Shown: positions 7,985-18,343 of the stretch, piece after piece
How positions within the stretch are numbered: position 1 is the first letter of the stretch
How the letters are laid out: every line of letters starts with the position of its first letter
NCBI RefSeq assembly: GCF_039831995.1
Contig: NZ_JBDOIO010000003.1
Coordinates: 1,302,001 to 1,366,000, forward strand
DNA length: 64,000 nucleotides
Origin: Paenibacillus pabuli
GTDB lineage: Bacteria; Bacillota; Bacilli; Paenibacillales; Paenibacillaceae
Direction of reading: 5' to 3'
Notes under the pieces: generated by a model
Told to the model about the DNA's origin: nothing
The model's input: only the letters and a program-made list of their open reading frames with translations
Database searches by the model: none
Position numbers and translations under genes: made by a program

Positions 7985-8095
7985 CTAGTATGACTGCTCG
8001 TATACAATCTCTGAAACATCAACATTCCGCTTACTTGCCCACACGTCCTGTACATACCATCCCTCAGCTTGAAGCCGCCTAAGCCATGATTTCAT
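7985..8095 (-). CDS. Possible small ORF (36 residues)
   Basis: A short frame beginning MKSWLRRLQAEGWYVQDVW, between the flavoprotein stop codon and the terminator at 7946-7973. Composition is protein-like (Trp-rich, amphipathic), but no good ribosome binding site is visible and no family was recognised. It could equally be chance or the tail of a degraded gene. Confidence 0.25.
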   Translation of the reverse strand: MKSWLRRLQAEGWYVQDVWASKRNVDVSEIVYEQSY

Positions 8096-8140
8096 TTGAT
8101 TGAGAACAAAATCAGACCTACCTCTATTCTCTTACAGCAT

Positions 8141-9061
8141 TTATAACTTGCCTGCATTATTCCAAGCCTCGGCGTTCAGCTCGCTATTCATGCTAACTGC
8201 CGCCAACGCGCCCAGGGACGCAGCCGTGATCGCCTGATACATCTCCGATGCAGCATCTCCCGAACTAAAGACACCGGGTACGGACGTTTTGGCGAACTCA
8301 TCCACAATAACTGTCCCCGACTCGGTTACTTCACATCCCAGTTTTTGAGCCAGATCCGAACCGATAACAAGCTTGGGTGCAAAGAAAATGCCTGTACACT
8401 CCACTTTATTGCCGTCTTCCAGCACAATTTGCCGAACCATTCCGTCCTCCGATTCAATGGACTGAATAGGTGAGTCCATTACAGGCACCTGATGCAGCTT
8501 CAACTCTTCCCGCTGTTCATCCGTCAATCCATCCGGTCCATTCGTGCATATCGTGAATCGGTTCGTCCAACCCGATATTATTTTGGCCATGTGTACAGCT
8601 CTGTCGCCACTCACGATGATGCCAAGTGATTGATCCCTTAACTCCCAGCCATCACAGTACGGGCATACAAAGGCACTCTTGCCATATACCTCGGACAGTC
8701 CGGGAATGTCGAGAGGCTGGTCTTTTTTACCGACTGCAAAAAGAAGCTTCCTACCTATTACTACCTGGCCTTCTGCCGTTGTCACTTCAAATGAACCTTC
8801 CGTTCCTGTGACGGCAGCAGCTGTGTCCTCCATGATATGTACAGAAGGATAGGCGAGGATCTGCTCTTTGGCAATTTGGCGAAATTCACTTGGTGTTGCA
8901 CCGTCTCTTGTCAAGAAACCGTGAGTTTCACGAGTCACTTTATTACGCGGTCGCCCATCATCGATAACTACAACATCTTTTCTGGCTCTTCCGAGTACCA
9001 GTGCAGCATTTAAACCGGATGGTCCCCCGCCTATAATAATTACATCTACTACTTTCTTCAT
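8141..9061 (-). CDS. FAD/NAD(P)-dependent oxidoreductase, thioredoxin-reductase-like
   Basis: A flavoprotein of 306 residues. It has an N-terminal FAD-binding GGGPSGLNAALVLGRA, a redox pair in VCPYCDGWELRDQ (CxxC, as in thioredoxin reductases but with Pro-Tyr between the cysteines), the NAD(P) segment with LGIIVSG and a C-terminal FAD motif SSGDAA. The NAD(P) site lacks the usual full GxGxxA. It may reduce a thioredoxin-like partner or act as a disulfide oxidoreductase of the GliT/HlmI kind, but no partner gene is adjacent. The start was moved from 9070 to ATG 9061, which has AAAGG nine bases upstream. Confidence 0.85.
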   Translation of the reverse strand: MKKVVDVIIIGGGPSGLNAALVLGRARKDVVVIDDGRPRNKVTRETHGFLTRDGATPSEFRQIAKEQILAYPSVHIMEDTAAAVTGTEGSFEVTTAEGQVVIGRKLLFAVGKKDQPLDIPGLSEVYGKSAFVCPYCDGWELRDQSLGIIVSGDRAVHMAKIISGWTNRFTICTNGPDGLTDEQREELKLHQVPVMDSPIQSIESEDGMVRQIVLEDGNKVECTGIFFAPKLVIGSDLAQKLGCEVTESGTVIVDEFAKTSVPGVFSSGDAASEMYQAITAASLGALAAVSMNSELNAEAWNNAGKL

Positions 9062-9475
9062 TTTAAACATCCTTTCCAGATACTTAAAGTCTTTAATTAA
9101 CTTAAAAAAATGGTCCTTCTCTTCATACCATATCGATTAAAACAATCTAACCTGACAACAACAAACCAGATAGGCTATAATAAAGAGACTGAAATTAAAA
9201 TCAATTAAAATCAATTAAAGATCCCTTATGTCTACAATAAACCCTCACTTCCAAATACGCAAGCATATTTTTCACATTTTTTATCGTATTTTTGTTTTTT
9301 TCATGACTTCTGTAGCACAGAAATTCAATTTTAACAATTAAAAAAAACCTTGTTTTTAAATTGTTCACAATCAATTGACAGTATTTTTAAACTAAAACGT
9401 GTTTTAATTCACATAGTAAACTAAATGCTATAATAAGGTACGAGATATATAAGTATAGATATAGGAAGTGAGCAT
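9062..9475. other. AT-rich intergenic region between divergent genes
   Basis: Contains a repeated AAATTAAAATCAATTAA stretch near 9195-9215, a TTGACA at 9375-9380, a near-palindrome around TAAAACGTGTTTTA (about 9393-9406) and a TATAAT at 9429-9434. These are promoter parts for the divergent flavoprotein and farnesyltransferase genes. The spacing of TTGACA to TATAAT is too long for one promoter, so I do not assign exact start sites. Confidence 0.45.
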
Positions 9476-10405
9476 TTGAAAACATTGAATAAGGGTTCTC
9501 AACCCAAAATTGAACTAGAGTATAGCTCCATTCCGAAAGTATTCTTCGATACGATCAAAGTCGGAATCATCAAGTCCAATCTGATCGCCATGCTCGCTGG
9601 TTTGTGTCTAGCATTGTATGTATTTGATGCATCATTCATAGCCAACATTGTGCCGATCATACTGTCTGTAATCGGTTCCTCCCTGATCATCGGGGCTGCT
9701 GGCGTGTTCAACAACTTGTACGATCGGGATATTGACGCCATTATGGAACGCACAAGAACGCGTCCGACCGTTACGGGTCAGGTCGATACCAAGACCGGAC
9801 TGATTCTGGGGATCACCATTACGGTGCTTGGGGGCATTCTATTGTATATTGCCTCACCTTCAGCAGCAGTATTTGGTATCCTGGGGTTACTGCTTTATGT
9901 GTTCCCATATACCATGTGGACGAAACGTACTACGATATACAATACAGAAGTAGGCAGCTTGTCCGGCGCCGTTCCTCCGCTGATTGGTTGGGCAGCAATC
10001 TCACCTGAACTCGGACATTTTGAAATCTGGGCTTTGGTGGTTACCATGCTCTTATGGCAGATGCCACACTTCTACGGTATTGCGATCCGCCGATTTGACG
10101 AATATAAGGCTGCTGGTGTCCCCATGCTTCCTGTCGTTAAAGGCATCAGACGCACGTATATTCAAACGAATGTCTATCTGGTATTGTTACTGCTCTCCAG
10201 CTTTTTATTCTGGCCGCTGAGCCCGTTTGTGGCGATTGTAGCCTTCTTGGTCAGCTTGGCATGGCTCATTCTTAGCGTGGCAACCTTTGATCGCCAAGAA
10301 ACCAAGAAATGGTCACATAAAATGTTCATTTTCTCCATTAATCACATCACGATTGTTTTTCTGGTGATCATCGCCTATTCCCTGATTGCGCAGCTGCTCA
10401 GATAA
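9476..10405 (+). CDS. ctaB: Protoheme IX farnesyltransferase (heme O synthase)
   Basis: A 309-residue integral membrane prenyltransferase of the UbiA family with about nine membrane segments. It adds a farnesyl group to heme B to make heme O for terminal oxidases. The prenyl-diphosphate binding motif NLYDRDIDAIMERTRTRP (Asn80, Asp83, Asp87) is intact, as is the second loop YKAAGVPMLPVVKG. The start is TTG at 9476 with GGAAGTG just upstream. No oxidase or ctaA gene is adjacent, so it is a stand-alone copy here. A hairpin terminator follows at 10439-10489. Confidence 0.93.
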   Translation: MKTLNKGSQPKIELEYSSIPKVFFDTIKVGIIKSNLIAMLAGLCLALYVFDASFIANIVPIILSVIGSSLIIGAAGVFNNLYDRDIDAIMERTRTRPTVTGQVDTKTGLILGITITVLGGILLYIASPSAAVFGILGLLLYVFPYTMWTKRTTIYNTEVGSLSGAVPPLIGWAAISPELGHFEIWALVVTMLLWQMPHFYGIAIRRFDEYKAAGVPMLPVVKGIRRTYIQTNVYLVLLLLSSFLFWPLSPFVAIVAFLVSLAWLILSVATFDRQETKKWSHKMFIFSINHITIVFLVIIAYSLIAQLLR

Positions 10406-10438
10406 AGAGAATAAACAATCAATCATGAATACAACAAG

Positions 10439-10489
10439 AACAAGCCGTACAGATAAACTCTTATTGAGAGTTACACTGTACGGCTTGTT
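10439..10489. terminator. Bidirectional terminator between ctaB and the ABC exporter
   Basis: Fourteen-base arms AACAAGCCGTACAG (10439-10452) and CTGTACGGCTTGTT (10476-10489) carry a second inner stem (AACTCT/AGAGTT). T-rich flanks on both strands serve the two convergent genes. Confidence 0.85.
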
Positions 10490-10506
10490 TATTGTTTATT
10501 CGGAAT

Positions 10507-12276
10507 TCATCCCACTTTCACAGGTGCCTGCTCTCCCTGCCATAGCAATTGCATTTCTTCATTGGTCGCAAGCAGCTCGTTCAGGCTTCCTTCGGCTTCT
10601 ATTCGTCCTTCTTTTAATACAATGATATGATCAGCCTTGGCAAGTGCTGCGCGTCGGTGTGAAACAGCAATACATGTCACATTTTGCTCGTTGGATAACC
10701 CTTCCCATACCAGCTGTTCCGTTTCCACATCCAGTGCACTGGACAGATCATCGAAGATAAACAGATCCGCTTCAGTCATTAGCATCCGTGCCGTAGCTGC
10801 ACGCTGAATCTGTCCACCTGACAGCATTACACCTCTTGGACCAACGGCTGTCTCCAGTCCCTGACCGAGATGTTCAATATCCTTTTTCATAACAGCAAGG
10901 CGAATGGCACGCGCGAGCGATTCGCCTACTCTGCCCTTTTTGCCTTGTACAATGTTTTCCTTCAATGTATCACTGAACAATCGGGGGACCTGGGGAGTGT
11001 AAGCCGCACGAGGCGGCATCAAGAAGGTCGCCGGATCAACCTCTTCCCCGTTCCATCGAATACACCCCTCCTGTTTCGGCAATAATCCAAGCAGTGTTCT
11101 CACCAGCGTTGATTTCCCCGATCCGATTCGTCCGGTAATCACAATAAATTGTCCGCGTTTCAGCCTGAGGTTAATTTTTTGAATCCCATTTAGAGAATTA
11201 GGATATTGGTATGTCAGATTGCTGACTTCCAGTTCCCTAAGTTTATCATCCTTGCCTCTCTGTAATTCAACTGGTTCCGGCGGGTCCTCATACAGATAGA
11301 TCTGTCTGGATTCGATAATGCAATCTTCCTCACCAGGACGAAACAGCTTTCGCATGCGGTCAAAGGAGACCTTAAGCCGTTTATGCTGGAATACCATGTA
11401 CCCAAATAAGGAAATGCTAAAGCCTATATTTGCAAGATACGATGTAAACAAGGCAAAGTCACCTACCGTGAATTGTCCGGTTCTCATTTCGGCTGCACAC
11501 ATCAACAGGATTAGCCCCGTACAGATACTGAGCACATGCTGATTCAGGGATCTCATCCACTGTTTGAACAGATTATCCCGCAACGCTGCTTGACGTCGAT
11601 CCTCATTCAGTTGATTAAACCGTGCCGAAACATGCTGCTCCGCCTGCCCCAGTTTCAAAGCCTGCACAGCACCAAATGTTTCTGCAATAAAACTGGTAAT
11701 ACGCCCTGTCGCTTCCCGATTTTTCTGGGCATATTTACGCGCGCGATTCCCTGACAGATTATTAAGCAGAGTGACCACAAGTAATGGCATAACAGCAACC
11801 AGTGTGATTTTCCAGTTGATGCTCGCCATAATGGCGATGGATACAATCGCAAATACGAGCCTTCCCCAGAAGTCTACCCAGGATTCAACATACTCGACAA
11901 CTTCGTCCACATCATCACGAAAGCGACTCATCGCTTCTCCGGGTGAAGCCGGAAGGTTACGCCCAGGCCAGCGCATAATGCCAGCCAGCATATTGGTACG
12001 AAGAATGGCCTGAATGTGAAAGACATATGTAATCCATGCATAGAAAGCGGCGAAGAATGTTCCCACTCTGGCTAACCTTATTAGTGCAATAAATATTAGC
12101 GGAACTGCCAGCCAGAGGTAATCACTGGAGCCGATCGTGGCCCGGTCAAAAAACCACTGCATCCCAATGCCAATAGCTAATGGCAAAGAGTGAAATATGC
12201 ACCACAACAAGCCGTTAATCATGAATAATACAGATCTGAACCGAAACAGCCGTCCAATAAATCCTGCTACATTCAT
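10507..12276 (-). CDS. ABC exporter half-transporter, subunit with degenerate Walker B
   Basis: A 589-residue fusion of a six-helix ABC exporter membrane domain (about 1-320) and an ATPase domain (about 345-580). Walker A is [10 protein letters not shown] and the signature is canonical (MLSGGQIQR). The residue after Walker B is Asp ([12 protein letters not shown]) where the catalytic Glu should be. The start at 12276 has GAGGAGG seven bases upstream and overlaps the preceding ABC gene by four bases, so the two are made together and should form a heterodimer. In such pairs one ATP site is catalytically weak; this subunit supplies the weak Walker B. Confidence 0.9.
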   Translation of the reverse strand: MNVAGFIGRLFRFRSVLFMINGLLWCIFHSLPLAIGIGMQWFFDRATIGSSDYLWLAVPLIFIALIRLARVGTFFAAFYAWITYVFHIQAILRTNMLAGIMRWPGRNLPASPGEAMSRFRDDVDEVVEYVESWVDFWGRLVFAIVSIAIMASINWKITLVAVMPLLVVTLLNNLSGNRARKYAQKNREATGRITSFIAETFGAVQALKLGQAEQHVSARFNQLNEDRRQAALRDNLFKQWMRSLNQHVLSICTGLILLMCAAEMRTGQFTVGDFALFTSYLANIGFSISLFGYMVFQHKRLKVSFDRMRKLFRPGEEDCIIESRQIYLYEDPPEPVELQRGKDDKLRELEVSNLTYQYPNSLNGIQKINLRLKRGQFIVITGRIGSGKSTLVRTLLGLLPKQEGCIRWNGEEVDPATFLMPPRAAYTPQVPRLFSDTLKENIVQGKKGRVGESLARAIRLAVMKKDIEHLGQGLETAVGPRGVMLSGGQIQRAATARMLMTEADLFIFDDLSSALDVETEQLVWEGLSNEQNVTCIAVSHRRAALAKADHIIVLKEGRIEAEGSLNELLATNEEMQLLWQGEQAPVKVG

Positions 12277-14018
12277 GCAAGTTCCTCCTCTCTGCCAGTC
12301 ATTCGCAGCCGTGCATAATGTGAATTTGGATTATTGGCCAGTTCTTCCCTAACACCAAATTCCAATATCCGGCCATCTCCGAGTACCATGATCTGGTCTA
12401 CCTGTTCAAGCGTAGCCAGGCGATGGGCAATAATAATTCCGGTGCATTGTTTCATCAACTGGTTAACAGCCGACTGGAGCAACTGTTCTGTAGCCGCATC
12501 CAGACGTGAGGATGGTTCATCTAGAATGACCAGACTCGGCTCGGTCAGAAATACTCGGGTTAAGGCAAACAACTGCGCTTCCCCAGCGGACAAGGACGAA
12601 CCACCCGCAGTCAAATGAGTATCCAGCCCTCCTGGCTGGGTATCAATCCATTGACGCAGACCAAGCCGTTCCGTCGTTTCCAGAATCATGTCATCCGACA
12701 CCTCTGGATTGAACAGCGTCAGGTTATCCCGCAGCGTGCCATCGAACAGCTGAACATCCTGCGTAACCATGCCTACCCGTCTGTATAGCGCCTTCATGCT
12801 AAGCTCGGAAATATCCTTGCCGCCAACGCGGATAACACCGTGATCCAGATTATACAAACGAAGCAGTACCCGACTCAGACTTGACTTCCCGCTGCCTGTG
12901 CGACCGATAATACCAAGCCTCTGTCCAGGCTTAATCTCAAAGTTGATATCCCGTAAAACAGGCTTATCGTGGTTATAGCTAAAGTGTACATGTTCAAATT
13001 CCAGACCAAGCGCTCCATCGGGCAGCTGATCTTCATCTCCGTCTTTGATTTCGCTGCTCAGAGCAAGCAGCTCCCTCGAACGAAGCATACCGGATTTCGC
13101 TTTTTGAAACTCCTGCACCTGATCGCCCAGCATCTCAATCGGATCATTCAGCATCTGGGTATATTGATAGATCAGAAATAAGGTACCAAGGCTGATTGCC
13201 CCTTGCATAAAATAATGAACCCCCAGCAAGAGGACTGCTGTAACAGCAATGGCAAACAAAATTACGGTGGTATTCCACGGAATTACGCGGAGCATCCAGG
13301 CTCTCCGGCCTTTCAGGAATACAGTCCGCATTAATTTGTAGAACCGATTCATAACATACGGCACGTGCCCGTTCGCCTGTACATCCTCAATTCCGGCAAT
13401 ACGCTCTTCGATCATGCCGAACAGGGATGCACTTGCTTCACGCTCATTTTTGGAAGATTGTACGCCAAGGTTACGGATAAATACCATAAATAAAATCGAT
13501 AATAACGTAAACACGGTCATGACGATTGCAATGGGTAAATTCACTGTGAACATAAACCCAAGTATGCCGGCAAGCAATACAAAACTCCCGATAACCTGAA
13601 CAATAAACATGGCGAAGAAGTTTGAAATGCTCGTTACATCTCCATCGACACGTTCAATCATCTCCCCGGGTGTTTTCACATTGTGGAAACGCATATCCAA
13701 ATGAAGACAATGTTTCAGCAGATCTCCCCGCAGCTGGTTGGTTGCCCGCCACGATACATCATTTCCAAAATAACTGACCGCCACCGTGATCAACTGATTA
13801 CATACAGCAACGACCAGAAAGATGCCTGAGAGCTGAATCAGACTTGTGAGCATTCCGCCACTAGCGGCTGTATCGATAAACCGCTTGATGATCTGCGGAT
13901 TCAGCAGCTGTAGGCCGGTCGAAGTCAGCAGCATCACCAGCAGCAAAACAAGCCGCCCTTTTACAGGTTTCAGGTAACGCAAGAGCCAGGTCATGGACCT
14001 TTTTTCATGTTTAGGCAT
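12273..14018 (-). CDS. ABC exporter half-transporter, subunit with degenerate signature
   Basis: A 581-residue membrane-ATPase fusion, partner of the next gene. Walker A is [10 protein letters not shown] and Walker B carries the catalytic Glu ([12 protein letters not shown]), but the signature is LSAGEAQ instead of LSGGQ. Together with the partner's Asp this predicts one normal and one degenerate ATP site, as in BmrCD or TM287/288-type exporters. The start was moved to ATG 14018 (AAAGGGG eight bases upstream) from GTG 14027. The substrate is unknown. An Stf0-type sulfotransferase lies upstream on the same strand with no terminator between, so a sulfated compound is one possible cargo. Confidence 0.88.
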   Translation of the reverse strand: MPKHEKRSMTWLLRYLKPVKGRLVLLLVMLLTSTGLQLLNPQIIKRFIDTAASGGMLTSLIQLSGIFLVVAVCNQLITVAVSYFGNDVSWRATNQLRGDLLKHCLHLDMRFHNVKTPGEMIERVDGDVTSISNFFAMFIVQVIGSFVLLAGILGFMFTVNLPIAIVMTVFTLLSILFMVFIRNLGVQSSKNEREASASLFGMIEERIAGIEDVQANGHVPYVMNRFYKLMRTVFLKGRRAWMLRVIPWNTTVILFAIAVTAVLLLGVHYFMQGAISLGTLFLIYQYTQMLNDPIEMLGDQVQEFQKAKSGMLRSRELLALSSEIKDGDEDQLPDGALGLEFEHVHFSYNHDKPVLRDINFEIKPGQRLGIIGRTGSGKSSLSRVLLRLYNLDHGVIRVGGKDISELSMKALYRRVGMVTQDVQLFDGTLRDNLTLFNPEVSDDMILETTERLGLRQWIDTQPGGLDTHLTAGGSSLSAGEAQLFALTRVFLTEPSLVILDEPSSRLDAATEQLLQSAVNQLMKQCTGIIIAHRLATLEQVDQIMVLGDGRILEFGVREELANNPNSHYARLRMTGREEELA

Positions 14019-14041
14019 GCTGCCCACCCCTTTACGTCTAT

Positions 14042-14149
14042 TTAAATTCTTTTTTCAATGAACTGGTCATCTTGCTTTTCATGGCTAAGACGAATCATGC
14101 AGCACAGCATAAACAACCCTATTCTGAACCCGAACATCTTTTTCAACAT
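14042..14149 (-). CDS. Possible 35-residue peptide between sulfotransferase and ABC exporter
   Basis: A short frame begins six bases after the sulfotransferase stop codon and fills most of the gap to the ABC gene. It starts MLKKMFGFRIGLFMLCCMIR and ends in a charged tail. The N half is basic and hydrophobic with two adjacent cysteines. The ribosome binding site is poor (GATGG at distance), and an open frame of this length is not statistically unusual. It could be a peptide substrate of the neighbouring enzyme and exporter, a membrane micropeptide, or chance. Confidence 0.25.
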   Translation of the reverse strand: MLKKMFGFRIGLFMLCCMIRLSHEKQDDQFIEKRI

Positions 14150-14155
14150 GATTTT

Positions 14156-14887
14156 TTACCATCTTGTGTTTTCCCAACCCTTCTGGCAATCTTCCCGGAA
14201 CCGTTGTACCCATTGCTCGGATATCTCGTCTGCAATGGGGTCAAAAGCCGGAGGCGAAATGGTAACGTCAACAGATGAAACATCCAAGTACTCCAGCACC
14301 TCCCGGACGGTCTCCTCGTAATGTTGTATAAAATCCTCGTATACAATCGTTAAAGGAACGATGCCCGACTCAGAAAGAAAATCTTCTATTGCAGCTTCAC
14401 ACATACTGCTCTCAACAAGCAGATGTTTAATAGCATCAAAATGGTATTGGTCTGCAATATTTTGCTGTCCAGCCTGAGCACCATGCTGTCGATGCCACTC
14501 ACCTGAAACAATGGCCCGCCACCAGGACACAGCCAATCTCACTTTGTTCCGACGTGTCATGTAAATATGCTTCGTGCAGTTAGGGAAACCGGTACTCCAT
14601 ACTTCCGCCCTCGGCGTTTCGGGTGGCAAGTGATACAGGCAGCGAATGGCATCGATCCAACGTTGTTCAAAATTGATCTTGATACCGAATACGCCATTCG
14701 GCGTTGTTCCCATCTCCCAGATCTGCTCCAGATCTGCACATTTCAATGTTTCTGGACTCTTCTGTTGAAAATGCAGCCATTCACCGGGTTTGCCTGCTAT
14801 GCCTGTTGAACTTAATGCTTCACTGAGCAGTGTACTGCCTGTGCGTTGGGAAAACCAAATCGTATAACTTTGAGATGGTTGCTTCAT
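14156..14887 (-). CDS. Stf0-family sulfotransferase
   Basis: A 243-residue PAPS-dependent sulfotransferase. The N-terminal phosphosulfate loop FSQRTGSTLLSEAL and the following GIAGKPGEW are typical of Stf0, the mycobacterial trehalose 2-sulfotransferase family. The 3'-phosphate-binding region follows as YMTRRNKVRLAVSWWRA, and IVYEDF comes later. It would transfer sulfate to a hydroxyl group of a carbohydrate or other small molecule; the acceptor is not known. It is first in a same-strand group with the heterodimeric ABC exporter, with a ribosome site GAGAGG near 14895. This family is uncommon in Bacillota as far as I know. Confidence 0.85.
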   Translation of the reverse strand: MKQPSQSYTIWFSQRTGSTLLSEALSSTGIAGKPGEWLHFQQKSPETLKCADLEQIWEMGTTPNGVFGIKINFEQRWIDAIRCLYHLPPETPRAEVWSTGFPNCTKHIYMTRRNKVRLAVSWWRAIVSGEWHRQHGAQAGQQNIADQYHFDAIKHLLVESSMCEAAIEDFLSESGIVPLTIVYEDFIQHYEETVREVLEYLDVSSVDVTISPPAFDPIADEISEQWVQRFREDCQKGWENTRW

Positions 14888-15461
14888 ACGTTTACCTCTC
14901 TTTCTTCCCTCAGGATATAAAATGAATAGAAGCTAATAGCCTATAAGATCTCCTTTCCATGTGAACCAATGGGCGGAATGCATGCAAAAAAGCCATAGAT
15001 GAACTGATGTTCATCTACAGCTTTGTATCAACAAGAGAACCATATGAAATCAAAATCGTTTCCCGGATTTCTCCTCTGCATCGCAATAATGAATAGCGTC
15101 CACAACAGGGGCTGCACAAGCACGACTGTCCACACGCTGACATTATTCCTTCGGGCAGTACCTATGCACATGCTTATTCAGTTATTGATCTCAAATCCCC
15201 TAATGGCATGAACATCGTTATCTACCCACCCGTTACACATATTTGTTGTTTATTGTATTCGCTCAACCCTATAACGTCAAGAACATTTTTACTGAACTGT
15301 TATTTCCTACATATTGATCATCATATGCGTTCAGATTAACGATCATCCCCCAGATTAGGAATCGTTCTGAACACAAACGTATCCATTCTTCCTGGAATAG
15401 TTAACGTTATCTAACCATTGAAAGTTGCCGTTTCTCAAAAAAAGACGCTGGTAAGGACACC
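14888..15461. other. Gap without clear genes; one minus-strand terminator
   Basis: About 570 bases. A minus-strand hairpin at 14994-15024 (GTAGATGAAC / GTTCATCTA followed by TTTTTT) would stop transcription arriving from higher coordinates, but no intact minus-strand gene lies in 15025-15461. A 60-codon plus-strand stretch near 15110-15340 has no start codon and no recognised family. The region may hold the worn remains of a lost gene. Confidence 0.5.
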
Positions 15462-15497
15462 AAAAAAAACCGCTAACTTATCTATAATAAGTAGCGG
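15462..15497 (-). terminator. Terminator of the hybrid histidine kinase gene
   Basis: Minus-strand stem CCGCTACTTAT / ATAAGTTAGCGG is followed by TTTTTTTT, starting about 23 bases past the stop codon. Confidence 0.85.
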
Positions 15498-15519
15498 CGT
15501 CAACATTTTTTTAGACAAA

Positions 15520-18156
15520 TCACGAACGATGGATTTGTTTCTTAATGTAAAACGTCTCCATCACTTGCATAATCGACTCGCTTTTAATAGGTTTGCTTAC
15601 ATAGGCATCCATGCCGGCCTTCAAGCAATTATCCATGTCCCCTCTTACGGCATTTGCAGTAACCGCGATAATGTATGGGCATGCTTCAGGGTCCACAAGT
15701 TCCTTAATTGCTTTGGTTGCTTCAAATCCATCAAGCCGCGGCATATGCACATCCATAAATACGATATCATATGCATTGCGTTTGACAGCTTCAACAGCCT
15801 CCACGCCGTCCACGACATGATCTACAAAATGTCCCTTTTTCTCAATCATCCGGCTAAGGACAAGCTGATTGACCTCATTGTCTTCCGCAATCAGAATGCG
15901 TAGGGGAGTACTTCTGTTCTTTTTTTGAAGTTGATCAAAAGAGTTGCCACTTTCATCGTTGTTTAATTTGAAAGAGGCTGTAAAAATAAATGTTGTACCA
16001 GGTTCATCCGATTCCTCGATCCAGATATCACCCTGCATTAACTCTACCAGCTTCTTGCTGATTGCCAGCCCCAGACCGGTCCCTTGAGGTTTACGGGTCA
16101 TAAAGTTATCCAACTGGTAGAACGGCTCAAACAATTGCTGTCTTTTCTCTGCTGGAATCCCTATACCCGAATCCTTCACCTTAAAATGCAGAAGCATAGT
16201 ATTGCTGCACTGCTCCTTAACCCCGACTTCAATTTCCACGCTGCCCTCTGGCGTAAATTTGACCGCATTGCCGATGATGTTGGTAAGTACTTGTTTCAAA
16301 CGGTAAGCATCGCCATAGAGCGGAGTCGGGATGGCCTCATCCAGACATAAACGAATATCAAGCTCCTTTTCACGAGCAAGTGGTTTCACGATCTGCACGG
16401 TCTCTGTCACGATTTCTCCAAGATCAAAAGGATCGTCTACCAGATCGGTTTTACCTGATTCAATTTTCGAGAAATCCAGAATGTCATTAATGATGGCCAA
16501 TAAGGAATCTCCGCTCTTCTGAATAATATGAATATATTCCTTTTGCTCCCCGCTAAGTCCTGGGGTATCCAGAAGTAAGTCCGTCATACCGATGACCCCG
16601 TTCATGGGTGTACGAATTTCATGGCTCATCATCGCCAAAAATTCACTTTTGGCCTTGTTCATTCGCTCGGCTGTCTCTTTGGCTACCAGCAGCTTTTTCT
16701 GTTCCGTAATATCTTTTGCAATCAGATAGAACCCGACATTGGTCTTGTTGATAATGATCGGAGCAAGCGTAGCGAGCACTTCTGTCTCACTACCATCCGT
16801 GTGGCGCACGGCGTTAATTTCCTTTTCAGCCAGCTCGTAGTTGCTGCGTAGGATCAAACCTAGATTAACAACCCCAATAAACCTGCTTATGCTTGTACCA
16901 ATCATATCTGCCACAGGACAACCCGTCATCTTCACCGCAACAGGATTGGCATTCATGATGTGGCCGTCCATGTTAAATGAGATAATGGCATCATGATTGT
17001 ATTTCTTAAGGGAAGTGTAACGTTCCACGGATTCCTGCAGCTTAAATTCGATGAGTTTCCGTTCGGTGATGTCCTGCAATGTGCCATTTAACTGTACCGG
17101 CTGGTGATGTTCATCAAACGTAAGCAGCCCGCGCAAATGAAGATATTTCTCACTTCCATCAGAGCGTATGTGTTTGTATTCGAAATCAAGGGGTTCCCCT
17201 TGCTTAACCCAACTGATTCTTTCTTGCAAGGCTGCTGCTTCCGCGGGATTCATCACCCTAAGAACATCCCTTGCCCGGTAGCGTTTATGTGTGCGTTCAA
17301 GCTCAAAAATCTCATGCACCTGATCTGAAATGGCAATTTGGTCGTTGACCATATCCCATTCCCAACTGCCAATCATCGCAATGCGTTCAGCCTCTGCACT
17401 GATGTCTTCATGTTTCTTTCGTTCAGATATGTCTCGTCCAACGGCTAGTATCTGCCGTTCTTGCTCAGCATCCTCAATAATCTTGTATGTGGTCTCGAAC
17501 CATAGATAATGTCCATCCTTATGGCGAACTCTGACATTCAGCATATTCCCTTTAGTCAAATCCATGTGTGAGATCCCTTCCAGATCTACCGGATGGAAAT
17601 ATGCATTGTTATTCTGCCCAATGATGTCTTCTGGAGAGTAACCCAGCAGATCTTGAACCGAAGGAGAGCAGAATCGGCAAACCCCTTCGAAATTGGCAAT
17701 GTAGATGATCTCCTGCGCATTATCCGAAATCAGTTTGAACATCTCTTCACTGTGCAGAAGTTTTTGTTCAGACATTTTACGATCCGTGATATCTACGATA
17801 TGACAAATGAAATATAACGGCTCTTCTGTTGTTTCATCCCGAGCCAAGGATATATGCAATGAAATCCAGAGTACATCACCACTTTTTTTGATGTAGCGCT
17901 TTTCGTATTTGTACTCTTTGGACCTGCCTTCAAACAAGTCGCAAGCATAGATTACATCCTGCGGGGAGTCATCCGGATGGGTAATATCCTGGTAACTGAG
18001 ATTCATTAACTCCTCACTGGTATAGCCCATCATGCAGCAAAATGAAGGGTTTACTTTCATCCATTGACCTGACGGAGCAACGAGTGCAATTCCAATAGGT
18101 GCTTGATTATAAATCTGCTCGAACAATTCATGATGGTCGACCTTTTGAACCTGCAT
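15520..18156 (-). CDS. Multi-PAS hybrid sensor histidine kinase with receiver domain
   Basis: An 878-residue cytosolic hybrid kinase. Four PAS units with PAC motifs are visible (about 8-130, 140-255, 258-375, 380-495), with no membrane segment. The HisKA dimerisation domain (MMSHEIRTPMNGVIG, phospho-His512), an HATPase domain (NAVKFTPEG, DSGIGIP, GTGLGLAISKKLVELM) and a C-terminal receiver (FMDVHMPRLDG, phospho-Asp802) follow. No output gene is adjacent; signal and target are unknown. One PAS block may bind a redox or small-molecule cofactor, but this cannot be told from sequence. It is a single-gene unit with its own terminator. Confidence 0.93.
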   Translation of the reverse strand: MQVQKVDHHELFEQIYNQAPIGIALVAPSGQWMKVNPSFCCMMGYTSEELMNLSYQDITHPDDSPQDVIYACDLFEGRSKEYKYEKRYIKKSGDVLWISLHISLARDETTEEPLYFICHIVDITDRKMSEQKLLHSEEMFKLISDNAQEIIYIANFEGVCRFCSPSVQDLLGYSPEDIIGQNNNAYFHPVDLEGISHMDLTKGNMLNVRVRHKDGHYLWFETTYKIIEDAEQERQILAVGRDISERKKHEDISAEAERIAMIGSWEWDMVNDQIAISDQVHEIFELERTHKRYRARDVLRVMNPAEAAALQERISWVKQGEPLDFEYKHIRSDGSEKYLHLRGLLTFDEHHQPVQLNGTLQDITERKLIEFKLQESVERYTSLKKYNHDAIISFNMDGHIMNANPVAVKMTGCPVADMIGTSISRFIGVVNLGLILRSNYELAEKEINAVRHTDGSETEVLATLAPIIINKTNVGFYLIAKDITEQKKLLVAKETAERMNKAKSEFLAMMSHEIRTPMNGVIGMTDLLLDTPGLSGEQKEYIHIIQKSGDSLLAIINDILDFSKIESGKTDLVDDPFDLGEIVTETVQIVKPLAREKELDIRLCLDEAIPTPLYGDAYRLKQVLTNIIGNAVKFTPEGSVEIEVGVKEQCSNTMLLHFKVKDSGIGIPAEKRQQLFEPFYQLDNFMTRKPQGTGLGLAISKKLVELMQGDIWIEESDEPGTTFIFTASFKLNNDESGNSFDQLQKKNRSTPLRILIAEDNEVNQLVLSRMIEKKGHFVDHVVDGVEAVEAVKRNAYDIVFMDVHMPRLDGFEATKAIKELVDPEACPYIIAVTANAVRGDMDNCLKAGMDAYVSKPIKSESIMQVMETFYIKKQIHRS

Positions 18157-18343
18157 TTTAAGCTCTCCTTTTGAAATATATACTCAAGTGATAGATTGTC
18201 GAAATTTCAAAGTTTACTGAATAGTATCCGTTCAACAAGGAATAGTCGGTTTAAAACCACAATACCTGCTTAATACCCAGTATTTTAGTTGCTGAAACAT
18301 CTCTTTTCAAGAGATTTGTGTCTTCTAAAATCAAACAAGGCCT

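Noticed and set aside
9375..9434. A single sigma-A promoter made of TTGACA 9375 and TATAAT 9429 for ctaB
   Set aside because: The two hexamers are 48 bases apart, far beyond the usual 16-18.
15110..15340. A plus-strand stretch open for about 60 codons (HADIIPSGSTYAHAYSV)
   Set aside because: There is no start codon, no ribosome site and no known family; at most a worn gene fragment.
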